In this document: positions 36,561 through 51,543 of the stretch, piece by piece
Layout of the letters: each line of letters starts with the position of its first letter
How positions within the stretch are numbered: the stretch's first letter is position 1
Origin: Aphis gossypii
Taxonomy: Eukaryota > Arthropoda > Insecta > Hemiptera > Aphididae
DNA: 64,000 bases
Direction: 5' to 3'
Assembly (NCBI RefSeq): GCF_020184175.1
Contig: NC_065531.1
Span: forward strand, 59,913,213 to 59,977,212
Translations under genes and position numbers: made by a program
The notes under the pieces: model-generated
Database searches by the model: none
What the model was told of the DNA's origin: nothing
What the model saw: the letters and a program-made list of their open reading frames with translations, nothing else

Positions 36561-39500
36561 GCATTATATATATAGTTATCACGGCGGAATAATATTATGC
36601 ACTATTGCAACTATTATGCAACTCCACGCCTGTCGATGACTTGCGTTCGTGACGGATCACGACTTTTTGTTTTTCACTTTTTTAAAATAGTATTATATAC
36701 ATAGAGTAACTTTTTTGATGGTTATGAGGTATTATTACGATTTTAACAGGAACCCCTGAATGTGTAATATAATATTGTGATACAGACTTGTGTGAAAAAG
36801 GAACATACGTATAAACAGTGAATGCAAATTACAAATCAATAACTATTAATATTACGTACACTATTATAATACGGAAGTTATTTTATTATAATTAATTTTT
36901 GAGAATATTCCAAAAATAAAATCAAAAATCAAAATACACTCGAATACACATCAAACGAGATTCTCGATGTCAGCATATAATATCGATGCGTATATAATAT
37001 ACACACACTAATAATATGTATAAATAAAACCCATTTACGTAGATAATATTATAATCCTTTTTGATTTGCAAAATAAATATAATGAATTTAATATTATACG
37101 AACTACACATTAATACATATTATTATTAATATGATTATGTAAACGGTGTAAGTACCTTTAGTACCTATTATAATATGATAGTATAATATATATTATTGAT
37201 ATTGGAAAAATAAATATAAGACTAAATATATGGCACTATATAATATACATCAGTCAGAGCAAAAAAGCACTTAGTCATGTTAGTAAAATTACAAACGTAT
37301 ATGTATTTATATGTTAGCTTTAATGTATGGAATTTCGTATTTTTATAAAATAACTAGTTATCTGATAGAAATACGGGAACTCCGAGCTAATGTATTGAAT
37401 GAATCCAATAATACAAAATCCAACTAGTTATTTTAAATATTAACCAAATATTTTATAAATAACAACGATTTTGTTAATGTAAATAAAATTATTATTAAAT
37501 CCATTTATAAAAAATAAATATACATTTAAAAAAGTTGATTTTGATTTATACGTAATTTGATTAGAATTATTAAATTATTAAAATATTAATCAAATTACAA
37601 GTTTAAAATCAAATGTCAATCGCTCTACATTATTTTAATATAAATTCTATAGGTATACTTTTTATTCCGTTGTACACAAACATTTTGGGTAGCCGATGGT
37701 GTCATTTAGAATTAGATTTTTTAAAAACATATTATACACCGTTTTGTAGAGCACTTTAGTTGGCATGTGCATTTTAAAAACCCATTACGATTGGGATTCT
37801 GATACCTTTCGAAGACAAATATCTTTATTTGGTACGTATGTTTAATATTGTCTTATTTTATTATTTTTTTTAATAAAAAGATAACGGAAACAAAATTATC
37901 TAATTGCATGTTACTTACTCCAGTTCCGGTTAAATACGATGACTATCAATTACATACATTACATACATTAGCGAAAACCCATCTTGTATTCTATATACTA
38001 ACTATTAAATCCATGTAATATAATAATATATATTAACTATCATATTATTTAGGAATTTTCTAGAAAAACTAGTTATTTAATAAAATAACGAATTACATAC
38101 ATTACCGCTAACATATATATATAATTAAATTAAATTTTTATTAATTTCAACCACGACAGATAATACAATTTCATTTTTTACTTTCCTACCATTATTAAGA
38201 AATAAAAGATCAAATAATTTTTGCGCTGATCTTAATAAAAAATTATGCAATTTGTATTTTTGGATAGGCCACCTACAAAAATATCGTAGAAACATCAATA
38301 ATTATTTAATATACTTATCATTAGTTATTTGGGTAGGTAAAAATTAATTTTTAAATTCAGTTTTAAACTCAATTATACGAAAAATTAGCACTCGAAATCG
38401 ATACCGATTTGTTCAGCAGTGTATTCAGCACACACGCATAATAATATAATATAAAATATAGTATAAAAAATAATAATAATATACACGCATCCAACATTTT
38501 TCGGGTCCACTGACACGGTCGTCGGAGGGTATAATATAAATATGTAATGTATAATAGTAACATAATAATAACCGCAGGTCCACCGGTAAATGCACGTTTT
38601 ACGTATTTTCAATGATGAGAAACTGACGACTTTGTTGGTGGTACCTATTTGGAAGTATAGCCCGTGGGGAAATTACGAAGGTCGCATTGGCCGTATTCCA
38701 TCGCGTAAAAAGTCTTACCATAAAATGGGGCGGACGTGAATAAAACTCGCTCAGACTTGGGATCGGCGGCGTACGTACTAGCATATAAAATATATATGGC
38801 GTATTTTGGGAGAATTTTTATGGTCAAATGAGAAGGCAGGGAGAGATAATCATAAAAATGGCTTACAGACGGGACTAGAGGTTTTGGCGGTGCAAATATA
38901 TAGCACAGACCTATTCTGCGATAACGTATAGGTACTGTGTCGTTGCGGATGCATGCCAATATGTTATCCGAAATCAGTGACAGAATATGGTAAATTCAAC
39001 TCGTCGTGGTGTTATTGATAAATGCGTAGGTTCTAAATTATAACTTAAAATATTATTCACTTTTAATATTTGTCTACCCACATTGGTTCGTGTATAGAGA
39101 TTTAATAACCATTTTTAACGTATTATTTTCCGTCGAATTATGCGGAGCTTCGATATGCTTTTTAAATAATATTGAAAATCACTATGATCTTACGAGGCGT
39201 GTGTTCAATTCGCTTCAGTGTTTCCAAATTTCACGTATTTAAATCTAAGTTTTTCGCATTTGCACTAAAAGTTGAAACGAATATTATAAAATTTGTTGAT
39301 TGATGATCAAATTTAAGATAACATACGCTTGACTTTTACACGGCGTAAAGATTTATCTATTCTATCAAATAAAATATTATCCACATGGTATTCAATTGTT
39401 AAATTTGTTATTGTTAACCAATCAAGTCTTTTGATCACATGTTTTATTGTTAGTGAATAATTAAAATAAAATATCAATTAATTAGCTTGTTAATTATTAC

Positions 39501-40320
39501 TGATTAATTATTTAAAGTGAATTATGGACAAAATGTAAAAGGTCAAAACCATTATAACTCTTTTAACAGGTATTTATTGAAAATAGAGCTATTGTGGATA
39601 AATGTAATTACATGTTTATTGATTTTCTTACTAAAATTGTTTGAAGTGACAGGTTCCCATGTACGTTGAGTACTTTGCATATACGTAGTTAGGTGGTAAA
39701 TTATTCTATACTAAAACAATCGCTTTTAATAATATGCGGTGACGTGACTTATTTTATCCTGCACATTCATAATATGGTCTTTACCTCAACACGTATATTA
39801 TATTATAATGGCATAATAGTAATTATAAATAATGTGCTTATTAGTAATAACACTCCGTCATTCGAAATCACCGAATTTTAAATAAAATATCAGCCATAGA
39901 CTACAGCAGCTGTCAGTCGAAATTGTCGAGACGTATATTTAAATCGCACGCGATATCCTGCGACCGGTAGGAATAATAATATGTTTATTATCACGCGTAC
40001 AGAGCAATGCGTCCTTTATTATTGCGCCTACCTATACTACATAAAGGAATATATAATAATTCGCAGGACCGCCGTTTCGCAATAATAATACAATATAGTT
40101 TTTAATATAATGGCCTACACATATTGTCCTAACCCCGATCGTATGTCTGCGCTCCTGTTCGTATATAAGTATACAGGAATACTCGCCTAATGCCTATACG
40201 GTGGATACAGTTCACGGTACACCACGCGCATAACTCGCGTACGGTATGTATACTGTACACATGCACACACATATATATATATTTAGAATAATAGTGTGAT
40301 GCGGGAATAAATGAACGCTA
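36561..40320. other. AT-rich non-coding DNA
   Basis: 36.8-38.4 kb is very AT-rich. A moderately CpG-rich patch at 38.4-38.95 kb has several overlapping minus-strand frames of 60-104 codons, all poor in domains and rich in I/Y. A short ACATACATT tandem pair lies at 37952-37969. No gene is supported. Confidence 0.6.
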
Positions 40321-40421
40321 TAAGTCCTCCTGAGCGTACGGTACGAGTGCAAGCGGTGGCGTTATGGAGGAGAATGTTACAAAACAACGACGACGACGAC
40401 GGTGTTTAGTTATCAGTGCGA

Positions 40422-40502
<81 letters not shown>

Positions 40503-40720
40503 TGTGTAAATGTGTCTCGTGCCGCGAGTAGAAAGATCAATGTTAACTCGTTAAGGTGCCTCACTGCAGCCTCCTTAGTCGTCGTACGATTGTTGTTAGC
40601 TTTCCAACACCACACCGCTCGTCCGTCCCGTCGTCGAAGTCTCTGAGAGCTAATCTGCATCCGTCACCGGGCGCCGCCACCGCCACGCGTTATAAATCGG
40701 AAGCGTATCCGCTTGCTGTT
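40321..40720. other. CpG-rich island with a dinucleotide repeat
   Basis: After a (CGA)n-like run (40388-40400) and the (TG)37 tract, about 200 bases are CpG-rich (CGTCCCGTCGTCGAAG, CCGGGCGCCGCCACCGCC). TATAAATC at 40691 could be a TATA box on the plus strand, but no initiator stands out 25-35 bases downstream. This may be a promoter or regulatory island. No exon is supported. Confidence 0.35.
40425..40499. repeat. (TG)37 microsatellite
   Basis: About 37 uninterrupted TG units. The alternating Cys/Val frame on one strand and Thr/His frame on the other come from this repeat and are not proteins. Tracts of this kind can adopt Z-DNA and are usually highly length-variable. Confidence 0.97.
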
Positions 40721-43700
40721 TGATATTTTTTCCTACGTATATTTTTTTTATTAAAGTATTTTTTCTTCCGTCCCGCACTAGCACATCACGTCACTGAGTC
40801 TTTTTCATTGGACGAGTTTATATGTAGGTAAACGACTGTCTACGCCACACAACCGTCGTATATGCCCGTTAAAATAGGTGATCAGAATAAATTCGCGGTA
40901 CCGTTTTGGCGTTGTACCTATATAATAATATTATTAGGTAGTATGTACTAAGTTATAATACCTCCATACGTCTTTGGCAAGTACGATCGTCGATAAATTA
41001 CTTACCACTAAAAAATAATCACTTTTCTGGTTTTTTGTTTTTTTTTTTTTTAACAGAAAATAATTTATACAACGACTTTTACCAGGACAAATGATTTTTT
41101 TTTTTACTTTAAGAAATCTGTAAAATTTACCCGAATAACGAGGAAATTGAATTGCGCGTTATTGTTTTATTTTATTTTTCTTATTGTTATATTGTGTAGT
41201 ACGATAGTATACTTAACTATGTTAGATGAAATTAAATGAAATTTTATCGAAATCGCCGTTATATACTATACATTTCTACATGTTATAGTTACCTAACCAA
41301 TTTTAATGTATATTAAAACAACAAAGTATAAAACACGATAATATATATTTAACAGGTTAAAACAATTTTAGACTATAATATAAAATATAAAAATACTACT
41401 ATTTTTTGTTTTTAGACATTAGTGTAGATCGCATTTTATTCTTTAACATTGTTTCATTCCACAGTACGATAATAAAATTACATCATAATATTAAGTCCTA
41501 AAATAGTCGTCTACAAATTTTTGTATTTTAAAGATTTATAGTAGATATAAAAAAGGCATTTATTATTGTACGTAAGCATTGAGATATTATATTGAATGGT
41601 ATCTCCATAGTTTATATAATTAAAAAAATATATTATTTTACATAATATTGGCCATTCGTAGTTTTTTCCATTTCAGACTATATTATTTTATAATTCATGT
41701 TAAATTTTTAACGTGTATAACATATTTTTAATGAGGCTTCAACGATTATTGTATACAAGTATACAACGCGTTAAAAAGCATAAAAAAATAAAATACCACG
41801 ATTACAGTTGAGTTACATATTATATAAGTAATTTTACCTACCTTTAATTATCAGGGGTGCATTTAGCGTCATGTGAAAAAATGCTAAAACATAAAATAGT
41901 TCGCCGTTTATGTTTACTATATAGGTTGGAAAATTATTCACAATCAAAATAAATTTATGGTGACTGCATATTTGGTTACGATGAAAATAATAAACTATTA
42001 ATATAAAATATTATGGAAAATCAATAATATTTTCGTTAGGTCGTGCATGTCAATAAATATGAGTTAGTGTAATTAGAGGTTTTTTTTTCATACTATATTA
42101 TAGTGAAATATTCATGAATATAGCTCAAGAGTTATATAGATTTATGTATTCATAAATTATTAATATGTCTTTCTATTTTTTTTTAAAGTGTCTGTTTTTT
42201 TGTTCTGTTTTTTAAATTACCGTATTTATGTAATTTCATTAAATTACTAGAATAAACAAGCTTAAAACTTAAATGCTTATTAGTTAAGTCAGATGTTAAT
42301 TTATAAAATAACGATTTTTCTTAAAAAGGACTTAAAAAAAAAAATCATTCATGCAGAGAATAAAATTTTTTTCAGGAACAATATTGCATAAATTCATTCT
42401 TACATATTATTATTCTAGGAACCAATAACATACACATAATATACACGATTATATAGGTCATGTAAATTTGTTTGAACTATGTAAAAAACGAATGAAAATA
42501 AACTAAACATAATGGTTTGATATAGCATATTTTATAGTTTGCATATAATTTTATCAATTATTTTTATTTGAATATATTCAAATCATTAATTTGTTCGATC
42601 AAACATTTATATTTTTAACAGTTAAATAATAATTGACAATGTATCTATATAAAGTCAGTTTGTATAGCCTACATACCTGATATATAAGTATTCAAATTAA
42701 TTTAAGAACCATGTACGGTGTACCCATTGGCCATTAATGTATGTTAATTTCAAAGATGTTATTCATCTTATGTACTATTTTTTTTAATAATATACAAGGT
42801 TGTAAAATTTATTTTTCAATATGATGATATTGTTTTATCGGTTATTTTGTTTAGTGAAATCGTAAATACAATTTAAAAATATCTATCTCTTTTATTTATA
42901 TTGTTTCAAAGATGTTAAATGGCCCATTAGAAATCTGATCATATATTTGAGATAAGTAGTAACGCTGCATTATAGTGGGATAAGTGTTAAAAACAGGTTT
43001 AAAACTTTTAAACGTAGATAAATAATGTTATATTCTATTGTTATTCAAATAAAATAATTAAAGTAAAAAATAATATAAAAATATAATAAAATAATTAGAT
43101 ACTTCATATTAAGGTATTTATCTAAAGGTGCAATTAATTGTAATATTAATATATTGCTATTTAAGTATAAAGTATACTAAGCAATCATATCTGGTAATTA
43201 TATAAGTATGTCACATCGATTAATTAATTAATCAACTAATATATTATTGGTAGTCAATTGTCACGTTAAATTTTGTTTTAATAAAAAACTCTTCGTTTTT
43301 TTATTTTTTATTTTATATTTTATTTAATTAACAAATGGAATTGTGTTTAAAACTTAAGCACGATACTACAATATATCCAAAACATAATGTGTTATTATTT
43401 TGCACTCTTTCAGTCTTCCAGTCTTCACGCAATATTCAATGTTATTTTTTTTTTGAATTTATTTTTATTGAATCATCGTTGTTTAGAATCGCGATAACAA
43501 AGAACAATAATGTAAGTACAAAATTCAATTATAATATTTGATGCCTGATGAATGATGTATATCAGTTACACACAGTATGAAGCAGTTATCCGTGTAGGTA
43601 TAGTTTTAATTATGCTAACACACCATGTATTATATATAGCCGTATAGGTAGTAGGTATATTAATAATCGTACAGTATTTTAAGTGTGTACGAATAAGATT

Positions 43701-45315
43701 ATAAAAAAAGAAAGATGTGCTTTCTTACAATATAAAAGTATTACCTAAGCTGGTAAACTTTTTACGTATCGATTTTAAATCATGCCCTCAGTGAATATTT
43801 TAAAATATTAACAAATTCTCGTAAGTTATGATTTATTGGGTATTTATATCATGAAAGTCAACTCTGTAAGGTAGAAAATATGAATAGCGATGTAGTTATG
43901 AAATACAAAAGAATGACATGCTGAGTGAATTCAAACATACGTATGTCAGAACTATAGCGAGTATTTTATTAACATAAAATAATAATGAATTACAGTTCCA
44001 TAAAATGATGTACGAGTTAACTTCAGGATGGAATACATAATAGTACTTAACTGAAGTTAAATTTGTTGTCAAAAAGTTTCTATTTCCAATGATATAATAC
44101 AGTCATAATAATAATAATATTAAAGTCGTATACTACGTGTATGATACAATATATAATACCACTTGTGTGATGTATGTAAAAATATATAGGCAACACTTCT
44201 GATTTCATCAAAATCGTTGTTTAAATATTGGTGCTAGGCACCTATAGTAAAAGTAGAAAAATAGACGCTTTCCCTAAGATCAATTTGTAAAAGTGTATAA
44301 ACTATTTGTAGATGAAATTCCAACATTACGATGCATTTTATCATAGTGACGATTTTGCGTATCATTTTCGTAAATAGACCAAAAAAATAATATTATTTCG
44401 ATCTACTTTTCTGAAGTTGAAGACGTATAGTTTAATATGAGGTATGTATTTAAAATATAATAATATTTATAACTTGTGTTAAAACTGTACGTCCCTACGT
44501 TTTTATAGTATTTTTTACTGTTATACTAAACATGTTATATTTGCGTTTATATTATATATTTTTTATATATATATTTATACTCATATCACAAGTAACATTT
44601 TTTTAATCTAAGTAAAAATAACTATTATGACTTCGGTATAATATGAAAACACAATGGGAGATTCTAATTCCAAAGTTCTCATACTATACGTGCGCGTAAG
44701 TATACTCGTAACAATAATAATAATAATAATAATATGTAAACCATAATAATAACTGTGTATGTAATTAAAAACGTAAAATAAATGTTCGTCGAACAATACA
44801 CTTTCATAATACCAGTGGGAGTTTACCTTATTCAGTGCATATAAATCTCTAATTTGAATAAAAGTATACGGGCAACTTTTAAATTGTAATTGCATTAATA
44901 TCCATTAAGTTTTGTTTACATTCGGAAGTATGAGGGCACGTAGAAAGCCCATGGCCAAATGATATTTATACTTCAAAATCATCAGGAAATTTAAACATGA
45001 ATTTTATATTTAATTATTATATAAGTAAGATGATTACTCTCGTTGTATGAAATGGATTGCATTTAAAATATTCAAAGTCGACGACAGTGTACAATGATAT
45101 AAATAAGTGAACAACATAGTTTTTTTTTTTAAATTTATTAATTATTTATCTCTGTTAGAAAAAAAATACAAAAGACTATCGCGCTTCGTTTCGTCATTAC
45201 GTCCCAGCGATCGATAAATAGCATAATAAAATATTTTTTTTTGTCATACACTCATCATACCTATTTATAATAATAACATCAGCGAGGTTTGTAAATTATT
45301 TGCATCGACGTGTTT
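40721..45315. other. Long AT-rich non-coding stretch
   Basis: No gene is supported. Pyrimidine-tract acceptors (for example before 41417, 41680 and 42376) are followed only by AT-biased short frames. A GGGGTGCATTTAGCG motif near 41855 resembles a hAT-type end, but no partner was found. An AAT microsatellite is at 44712-44734. Confidence 0.65.
44712..44734. repeat. (AAT)n microsatellite
   Basis: About seven to eight AAT units. Confidence 0.85.
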
Positions 45316-45345
45316 CGGGATGGACAACGGGATGGACAACGGGGT
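45316..45345. repeat. 12-bp tandem duplication
   Basis: CGGGATGGACAA occurs twice head to tail (45316-45327 and 45328-45339), followed by a partial third copy. It is G+C-rich in an AT-rich setting and looks like a recent local duplication. Confidence 0.85.
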
Positions 45346-48300
45346 GTATTGGTATTTTTATCTATGTAATATGTCCATTGCCCATACGGTTTGCGTGAAA
45401 TTGATGTGACACACGGCCCTCCCTGTATACGTTTATATTATTTTGGGGTAGCAATATAATGTTTTCAGCCCAGTTACTGCTTTTACTATAAATAATGGCA
45501 TTTCGGTACGTTCGACCTAATATGATGTATAATATCGATATATACGCGAGTGTATCATATTATTATTATTATTATTTTTGTACACGACGTTCGTGTATTA
45601 CATATTATATACTTTTGGTAAGGTTTTTATAGAAAATGATATCGTCGGTGCGGAGACAATAACAGTCAATTTTTATACTGGAACATTTCAATTGAGAATA
45701 AAATAAAAGTTTTGGCAATAATTCGAAAAGAAACCGATATAGATGTTTCGCTTGTATACGTATTTTTGTAAATATTTCAAACCATTTTCTTCGTGGAAAC
45801 GTCAAACTGGAGGCATTTCAAAATATATAGTAACGGTTGGTTATTATTATTGTTTGTCGATATGTATTCGGCACTTACATTTTGGGAAATGGTTGTGGCC
45901 AAGGAAATAACTTTCTACCTATTCAATGTATTTGTTTTATTATCTTGTTCCCTACAGTAAAACTTAATTCCATAAAATTTTATATGGGTATTACCTTTTA
46001 TTTCGTAGAGCAATTTTTTTTTTTTTTATTATCGTTAAACATCGTGCATTGGTTTTAGAAGATTTAAAACGTATAAGGTTCTTAATACTCCTTTACGCAT
46101 AAACAAATCGCATAGAATATCGTATATTATTATTTACTGCAGCTTAAAGCTTGTTATAAGCTACAAAGATCTCTATTTGATAATTTGATATATATTTTTA
46201 ATTATACGCATTAATCTTTTAAAATTTGTTACCAACCGATAAATATCTGCTGTAAACGCTCTTAATATCGTATACTATTTTCTTTTTAGGGATAATATTA
46301 GAAATTTAGTGATTTTAGAATGAAACCTAGGTTGGGTTTTGTTGTAAAGAAAAGAGAAAAATTATGTAATATTTTAAAATATTCAAGATAGCAAAAGTAA
46401 TTTGATAAAAATGTAAGTAGAAACTTATTGCGTGTACTTTTTAAGTTATATTCTTGGGTCGGTCAAACATTTTTCACTCCAGCCCTATATTGAAAACTGA
46501 AATAACACCACTGCATTCAATGTAATATATTATACTGTTTTCATGTACGTTTAAAAAATTATAATTCATAGGTACAGTAGTATCAAGTACGCGTCGAGCC
46601 GTCGAGGTTTTTCGTGACAGACAATAAATCATCATCATATAGTGTTCAAAACATTCAAAACATAGACACTAATAAGTCTAAATAATTATAGGTCATTCAA
46701 TTGCATATATAATCATGTTCAAAAAAGGTTCAAACGTTCAGCTACGATGACGCCTTTGGTATTCATTAAGTTTAGCTTTTACAATTTACTTCAATATATA
46801 ACGCGATTTATGATTTAATACCTTCAAAGCGTGTACTATACATAATTATATATACATGTATATTTTTCATTGGTCGTGATTTAATTCATTATGCATTTCT
46901 ACCAATTTAGTCATCTTAATGTTAAATTGTACAACATTATTATACTATCTATGTTTTAATGGAAGTCGGATCACCGCTACTTGATAATTATATATTATAC
47001 CTATTGAAATGTTTTTCTGTAGAATCATGAACTACGTATTTGATACCTCCTAACCTACTGACCCAACCGTCCTAATATTGGAGGAATACCAAAGTAATGT
47101 AAATTTATTCCGTTTTAAATATTTCAGTGAAACTTTAGTGAAACGCAAAAAATAAGTATTAGGTATGATTTATTTTCGTGAGCGTAAGCCAAAAAAAAAT
47201 TGGATTATACTTATACAATATTACATGCGGTGTAATAATATTATTATTTTTTCTTTAACATATTATGTTAAGTTTTCATACACCATTATTACGACAGTTA
47301 TTAAAATGTAATAAACCGTCAACAGTCAACGATGACAATAGTACTGTGTTATTCGAGTACATAATACAAATGGTACGGTTGTGTGTTTATCTAAGTATGT
47401 TATATCGTTATATCCAACAATGGCTTTGCTTTAACTATTAAAGTATTAACGCAAATATATGCTTGGTAACTGCAAATCCGTGACTTATTTAGTCTACTTC
47501 AATATGGCGTATAATGTATTTATTCAAATATTATACCAATGTATATTTGTATCAATTTAAATTTATATTCAAACTCTTTTATTTTATTTTTTGTTTTATG
47601 CACTTAGCTGGTACCTATCTATAGTGTTCGAACGAATTGCATTACTATCACAATATACTTTGTGTACTCAGTCGGCTTTCCGACGTCTGTAAGAAATACG
47701 AGTATATTTTTAACTTTTTAAACTCGAGACGCAAAAAACGTTCATTCGGAATTATAAATATATTATAATGTAATACTCTAGCGATACGTCTAGTGATATA
47801 TTGTAAATAATTATTATGGTAATTAAAAAGAAAATATTTTTTTTTACATAATATATGCCAATATGTTTATGAATAAAATTTATTTTTTGTATACTTTTAT
47901 TTTTTGGTATCTATCGTTTTAGATTGCTTGAACCCTACTCATATTTCTACCTGTATATTCATAAAAAAGTGTACATTATTTTGTATTTTTAAATTTCAAA
48001 TAAATTAATTAATATTTTACTAATAACATTAATATATCTTTATTTATAGATTTTTATAGGATCCTGTATCTATTAATTTCCCTTAGTGCAAATTCAGGAT
48101 TTTAAGTTCTATGCAATAGTTATTTGCTATTTCATATTCCGTATTCGATTACACACTGGTAAATTGTGATTTTCCTTATTTATTTCAGTTTTGTTATCAA
48201 TAATTTTTTAAAGGGTGTGAGAGAGATTAGTAAAATATTTTCATTGTATATTAATTTATATTTCCTGATAAAATTAAATTTTAATATCCATTAAAAAACT

Positions 48301-50600
48301 AGGATTATCATTTATAAATCTAAAATATATTATATTTTTATAATTTATAAAAAATATTCATATATGTTTAGATTGACAAAAATAAGGTGTACAGTATAAG
48401 ATAGTAAATATAGAATTTAATTTAACACTTTCAATGATAATTGTTAGTTGATTACTTAACTTTAATTTATATAAAAATGTATTCTATACAATATAAAGAT
48501 AATACTTTTTATTATAGTTAGTTATGCTATTAAGGTCTAATAAATTATTAAATTTGTCATTATTTTTTGGGAAAAAAAGCAAATAAATTTCATTATGATA
48601 GGTAATATAAAATTAAAATTAAAGTATTTCCCTTCAAATAGTTCATTATTCTACACAAACAATTGTACATTATAGTTCACTCGTAAAAATTGAAAACTAC
48701 TTTTTTAGACATCGGTTAAAGTTATGTTCATTGTCACTCTGTTGGTATATTGTATAAGACGTTGGTATAAATAATTATGACTTACACATGATAATGTTCC
48801 GAGATAAAATTATGGTGTTATAGCTGAAAAAAACTCGTAGACAATAAAATGTTGAAAAAATATGGTTGTAAAATTTTTCACACCCTGGGGCTCCATTTAT
48901 AACACATACTGTAATATGTAATTTAGCGTGTCGTCATGTTATTATTGTGTAACAACAGTGGACGGTTTTTACAGAATAACAATTGATTATTTTTCGTACA
49001 ACGGCATTAATGTCGATATTTTACAGTACTATATTGTACCTATGACTTATTAGTTATATTGCTTTTACCTTTGCTAATTTTATTATTATTTTGAAAAATT
49101 ATTTACGCGTCGTTTATAAATTATAATATAGTCTCTAGTAATTTTATTTTTACTTATACCTTGCAATCCGTAGGTATTAATAATTTTGGTACTTAGTGTA
49201 ATATTTTGTAGTTTTGTACTGCAAGTGTTACAGCGATATGCTTAATAGTCGTTCGGTTGGGTTATTTCAAAATTTTTTTGTTCGACATGTAATTTATTGT
49301 TTATTTTGTCATAATTTGGTAATTGTTTCTTCTACATTTTCATTATCTATGTGGATAACTATATACATTTAATAATACTGTGATTAGTATAACTTGCACC
49401 TATCTAAACGAAGAATTATCTAAACAAAATATTGTTACACGTAATTATAATATTTAAACGTAATAATTTAGTTGTAAATTATCTTATAAAATAGGTATTT
49501 ACGTAATATATTATATAAAGCTGTGTGTTTTGAATATATACATTTGCTTACTATAATTGGTTATTACCTATTACTTATTACTAAATGTTGGAATGATGTT
49601 CCTAATATGGTTTTTTTACTGGTATATTATTGAAATTAAGCAATATATTCTTTTAATTTTTATGTGACTATAAAAAATAACACATTATTGTAGCGGCATA
49701 GATACCAGAGTTTGCATACAATATTTTCATTTATATTTTCCATGTTAATCTTTTTTTTAAGCATTTAATATACAATTAGAATTATCTTTAAATAGTTATA
49801 ATTATTAAATTGTACAATGTTATCACTATTGATTATTTTAAAACCAAAATTGATTTAACTTATTTGTATAAAATATATAGATAGAGGCACCAATATAAGT
49901 TAGGTACTTTGTCAATAAAAGGTGAACAATAGACAGTATTATTTTAAAGTGAACAAATCAAGCAAAGAAAATTATAACTGTGTTTAAAAATGTCAAGGAA
50001 TCACCAATTTTAAGTATACGTTAAGTACTATTAACTTAGAGGAAAATTAAATACAAAATCTAAAAATTTATTTAGATACTTTTAGCTAGTCATATAAATG
50101 TTAATATCATCTTAAAACGTACGATTTATAAGGTTATGAGTGCTCATTATAGTGTCCATAAAACCAATTGAAATCATTTTTTTTTTCAAAATTATGCATA
50201 TTTTTTAATAACAATGTTTATTATATTGACATGTCTTATTGATTATAAATATTATATAAAAAATATAATTCATATAAAGGTCGATTTCATAGTTTAGTCA
50301 CAATCAAGTGACTTATTGGTTAGTGACTTTAACTCTGTGATTGGAATTCAATGAAACGAGAATAGAATTCAATAACTCCAGTAATCCATCATTTACCAAG
50401 TAAATGACACTAATTTTTTTGATTAAAATGTTTTCGTACTTTCTCGTAGTTCCCACAATATATCAACACATTGTCTAAAAATTGAAAATATTATTTCCAT
50501 AGTACATTATAATCATTAAATTAACCTTTGGCAATATTTGATATTTTATTATGTACTACCACATTCATATCGGAACATCAATTGATACAAGCACGTGAAT
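45346..50600. other. AT-rich non-coding DNA
   Basis: No gene is supported. A plus-strand frame at 45837-46058 is highly hydrophobic, as expected for AT-rich DNA. On the minus strand the same place has a GTAAGT donor with T at -1 (45876/45877) and short open frames, which is too weak to call. 48-50 kb is extremely AT-rich. Confidence 0.6.
46445..46513 (-). mobile_element. Possible solitary hAT terminus
   Basis: Read on the minus strand from 46513, the sequence begins CAGTGGTGTTATTTCAG and soon contains GGGCTGGAGTGAAAAA. The CAGTGGTG start resembles the ends of the hAT element at 4080. No opposite terminus or matching 8-bp flank was found in the neighbouring few kilobases, so this would be a truncated copy. 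Confidence 0.3.
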
Positions 50601-51202
50601 AAAAAACACTCCATATCATGATATCATAATATTGTGTGTTCGACCAATTAAAAAAAAATCAAAAAAAATCGTTAGTACTATAAATCGTTTTAGCTTTTGG
50701 CTGATCGTAATTTTTCGGCGTTCCACCGGTGACAATATTATCAAACGATCGATCGATGTAATAATCATGTCCGTGAAACCAAAAACTACCGAAGATCGAC
50801 GACGTACCACTGAAAACCGACACTCCGGTTCACGGCCGTCGACCGGGGAGGTCTTTGAAGGCCGTGGACTCCTGTGCTTTCTTCTCACACACAAACACAC
50901 TGACACTTGGTCGTAAGCACAAGCGTGTGCTCGCGGTTGTACACATTATAATAATAATAACGCATCGTATCGTACACACGTGCGCACCTAAAACACACTT
51001 TCTCTTTCGTCCAGCCGGATCGACTCCCCTGACAGCGTGGTTACTGCCTTGGAACTGGGTCCTGGTATGCAGCTGTATACGCCGTTCGTATAACGCGGTA
51101 TTACGGATGACGTTAATACAATGTGTATGCATACACGGCCTCCCACTCGGGCCACCGGATGGTCCGCTCTGCGGGCCCGTACCGTCTCGACCGCTGCCGT
51201 CG

Positions 51203-51240
51203 TATAAATAGCCTTCCCGACCGTCGGGTCCGGTTCATTA
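51203..51240 (+). promoter_or_regulatory. TATA-box core promoter candidate
   Basis: TATAAATA (51203-51210) is flanked by GC-rich DNA, which makes a chance match less likely than elsewhere in the window. TTCATTA, a fair initiator with its A at 51237, lies 34 bases downstream of the first T, slightly further than usual. The leader to the ATG at 51544 would be about 310 bases and hold at least three short upstream ORFs (starting at 51240, 51257 and 51370). Confidence 0.35.
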
Positions 51241-51543
51241 TGTCTCCGATCGCGCGATGACCGACCGCGCACCAACGGCCGCGTAATAAAAACACCATTT
51301 CTCCCTCGCGAGATCAACGTGACGTGTGCGAGCGCGCGTTTTTAATCGTTCGAGTTTTTCGAATATCCGGATGATATTCGATTGGAGTTTTTTTTTTTTT
51401 TAAATTAAACATTGAAGGATTTTAAAAGATCCGAATCGTTCGTTCGGCTCTCCAACCTACAGCTCGTTAAAGTCCAGCGTCCGTAACCAGAAAAAGTTCC
51501 AAGTGATCGATACACACCCATCGGCGTTTCAAAAGGATACGCC

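Noticed and set aside
40406..40660. 84-codon minus and 76-codon plus frames with Thr/His or Cys/Val repeats
   Set aside because: They are the (TG)37 microsatellite read as protein, extended into a CpG-rich flank with few stops.
50616..51317. Overlapping frames of 94-118 codons on both strands
   Set aside because: All lie in the CpG-rich block where stops are rare. Several overlap on both strands and none shows a domain. Promoter signals explain the block better.
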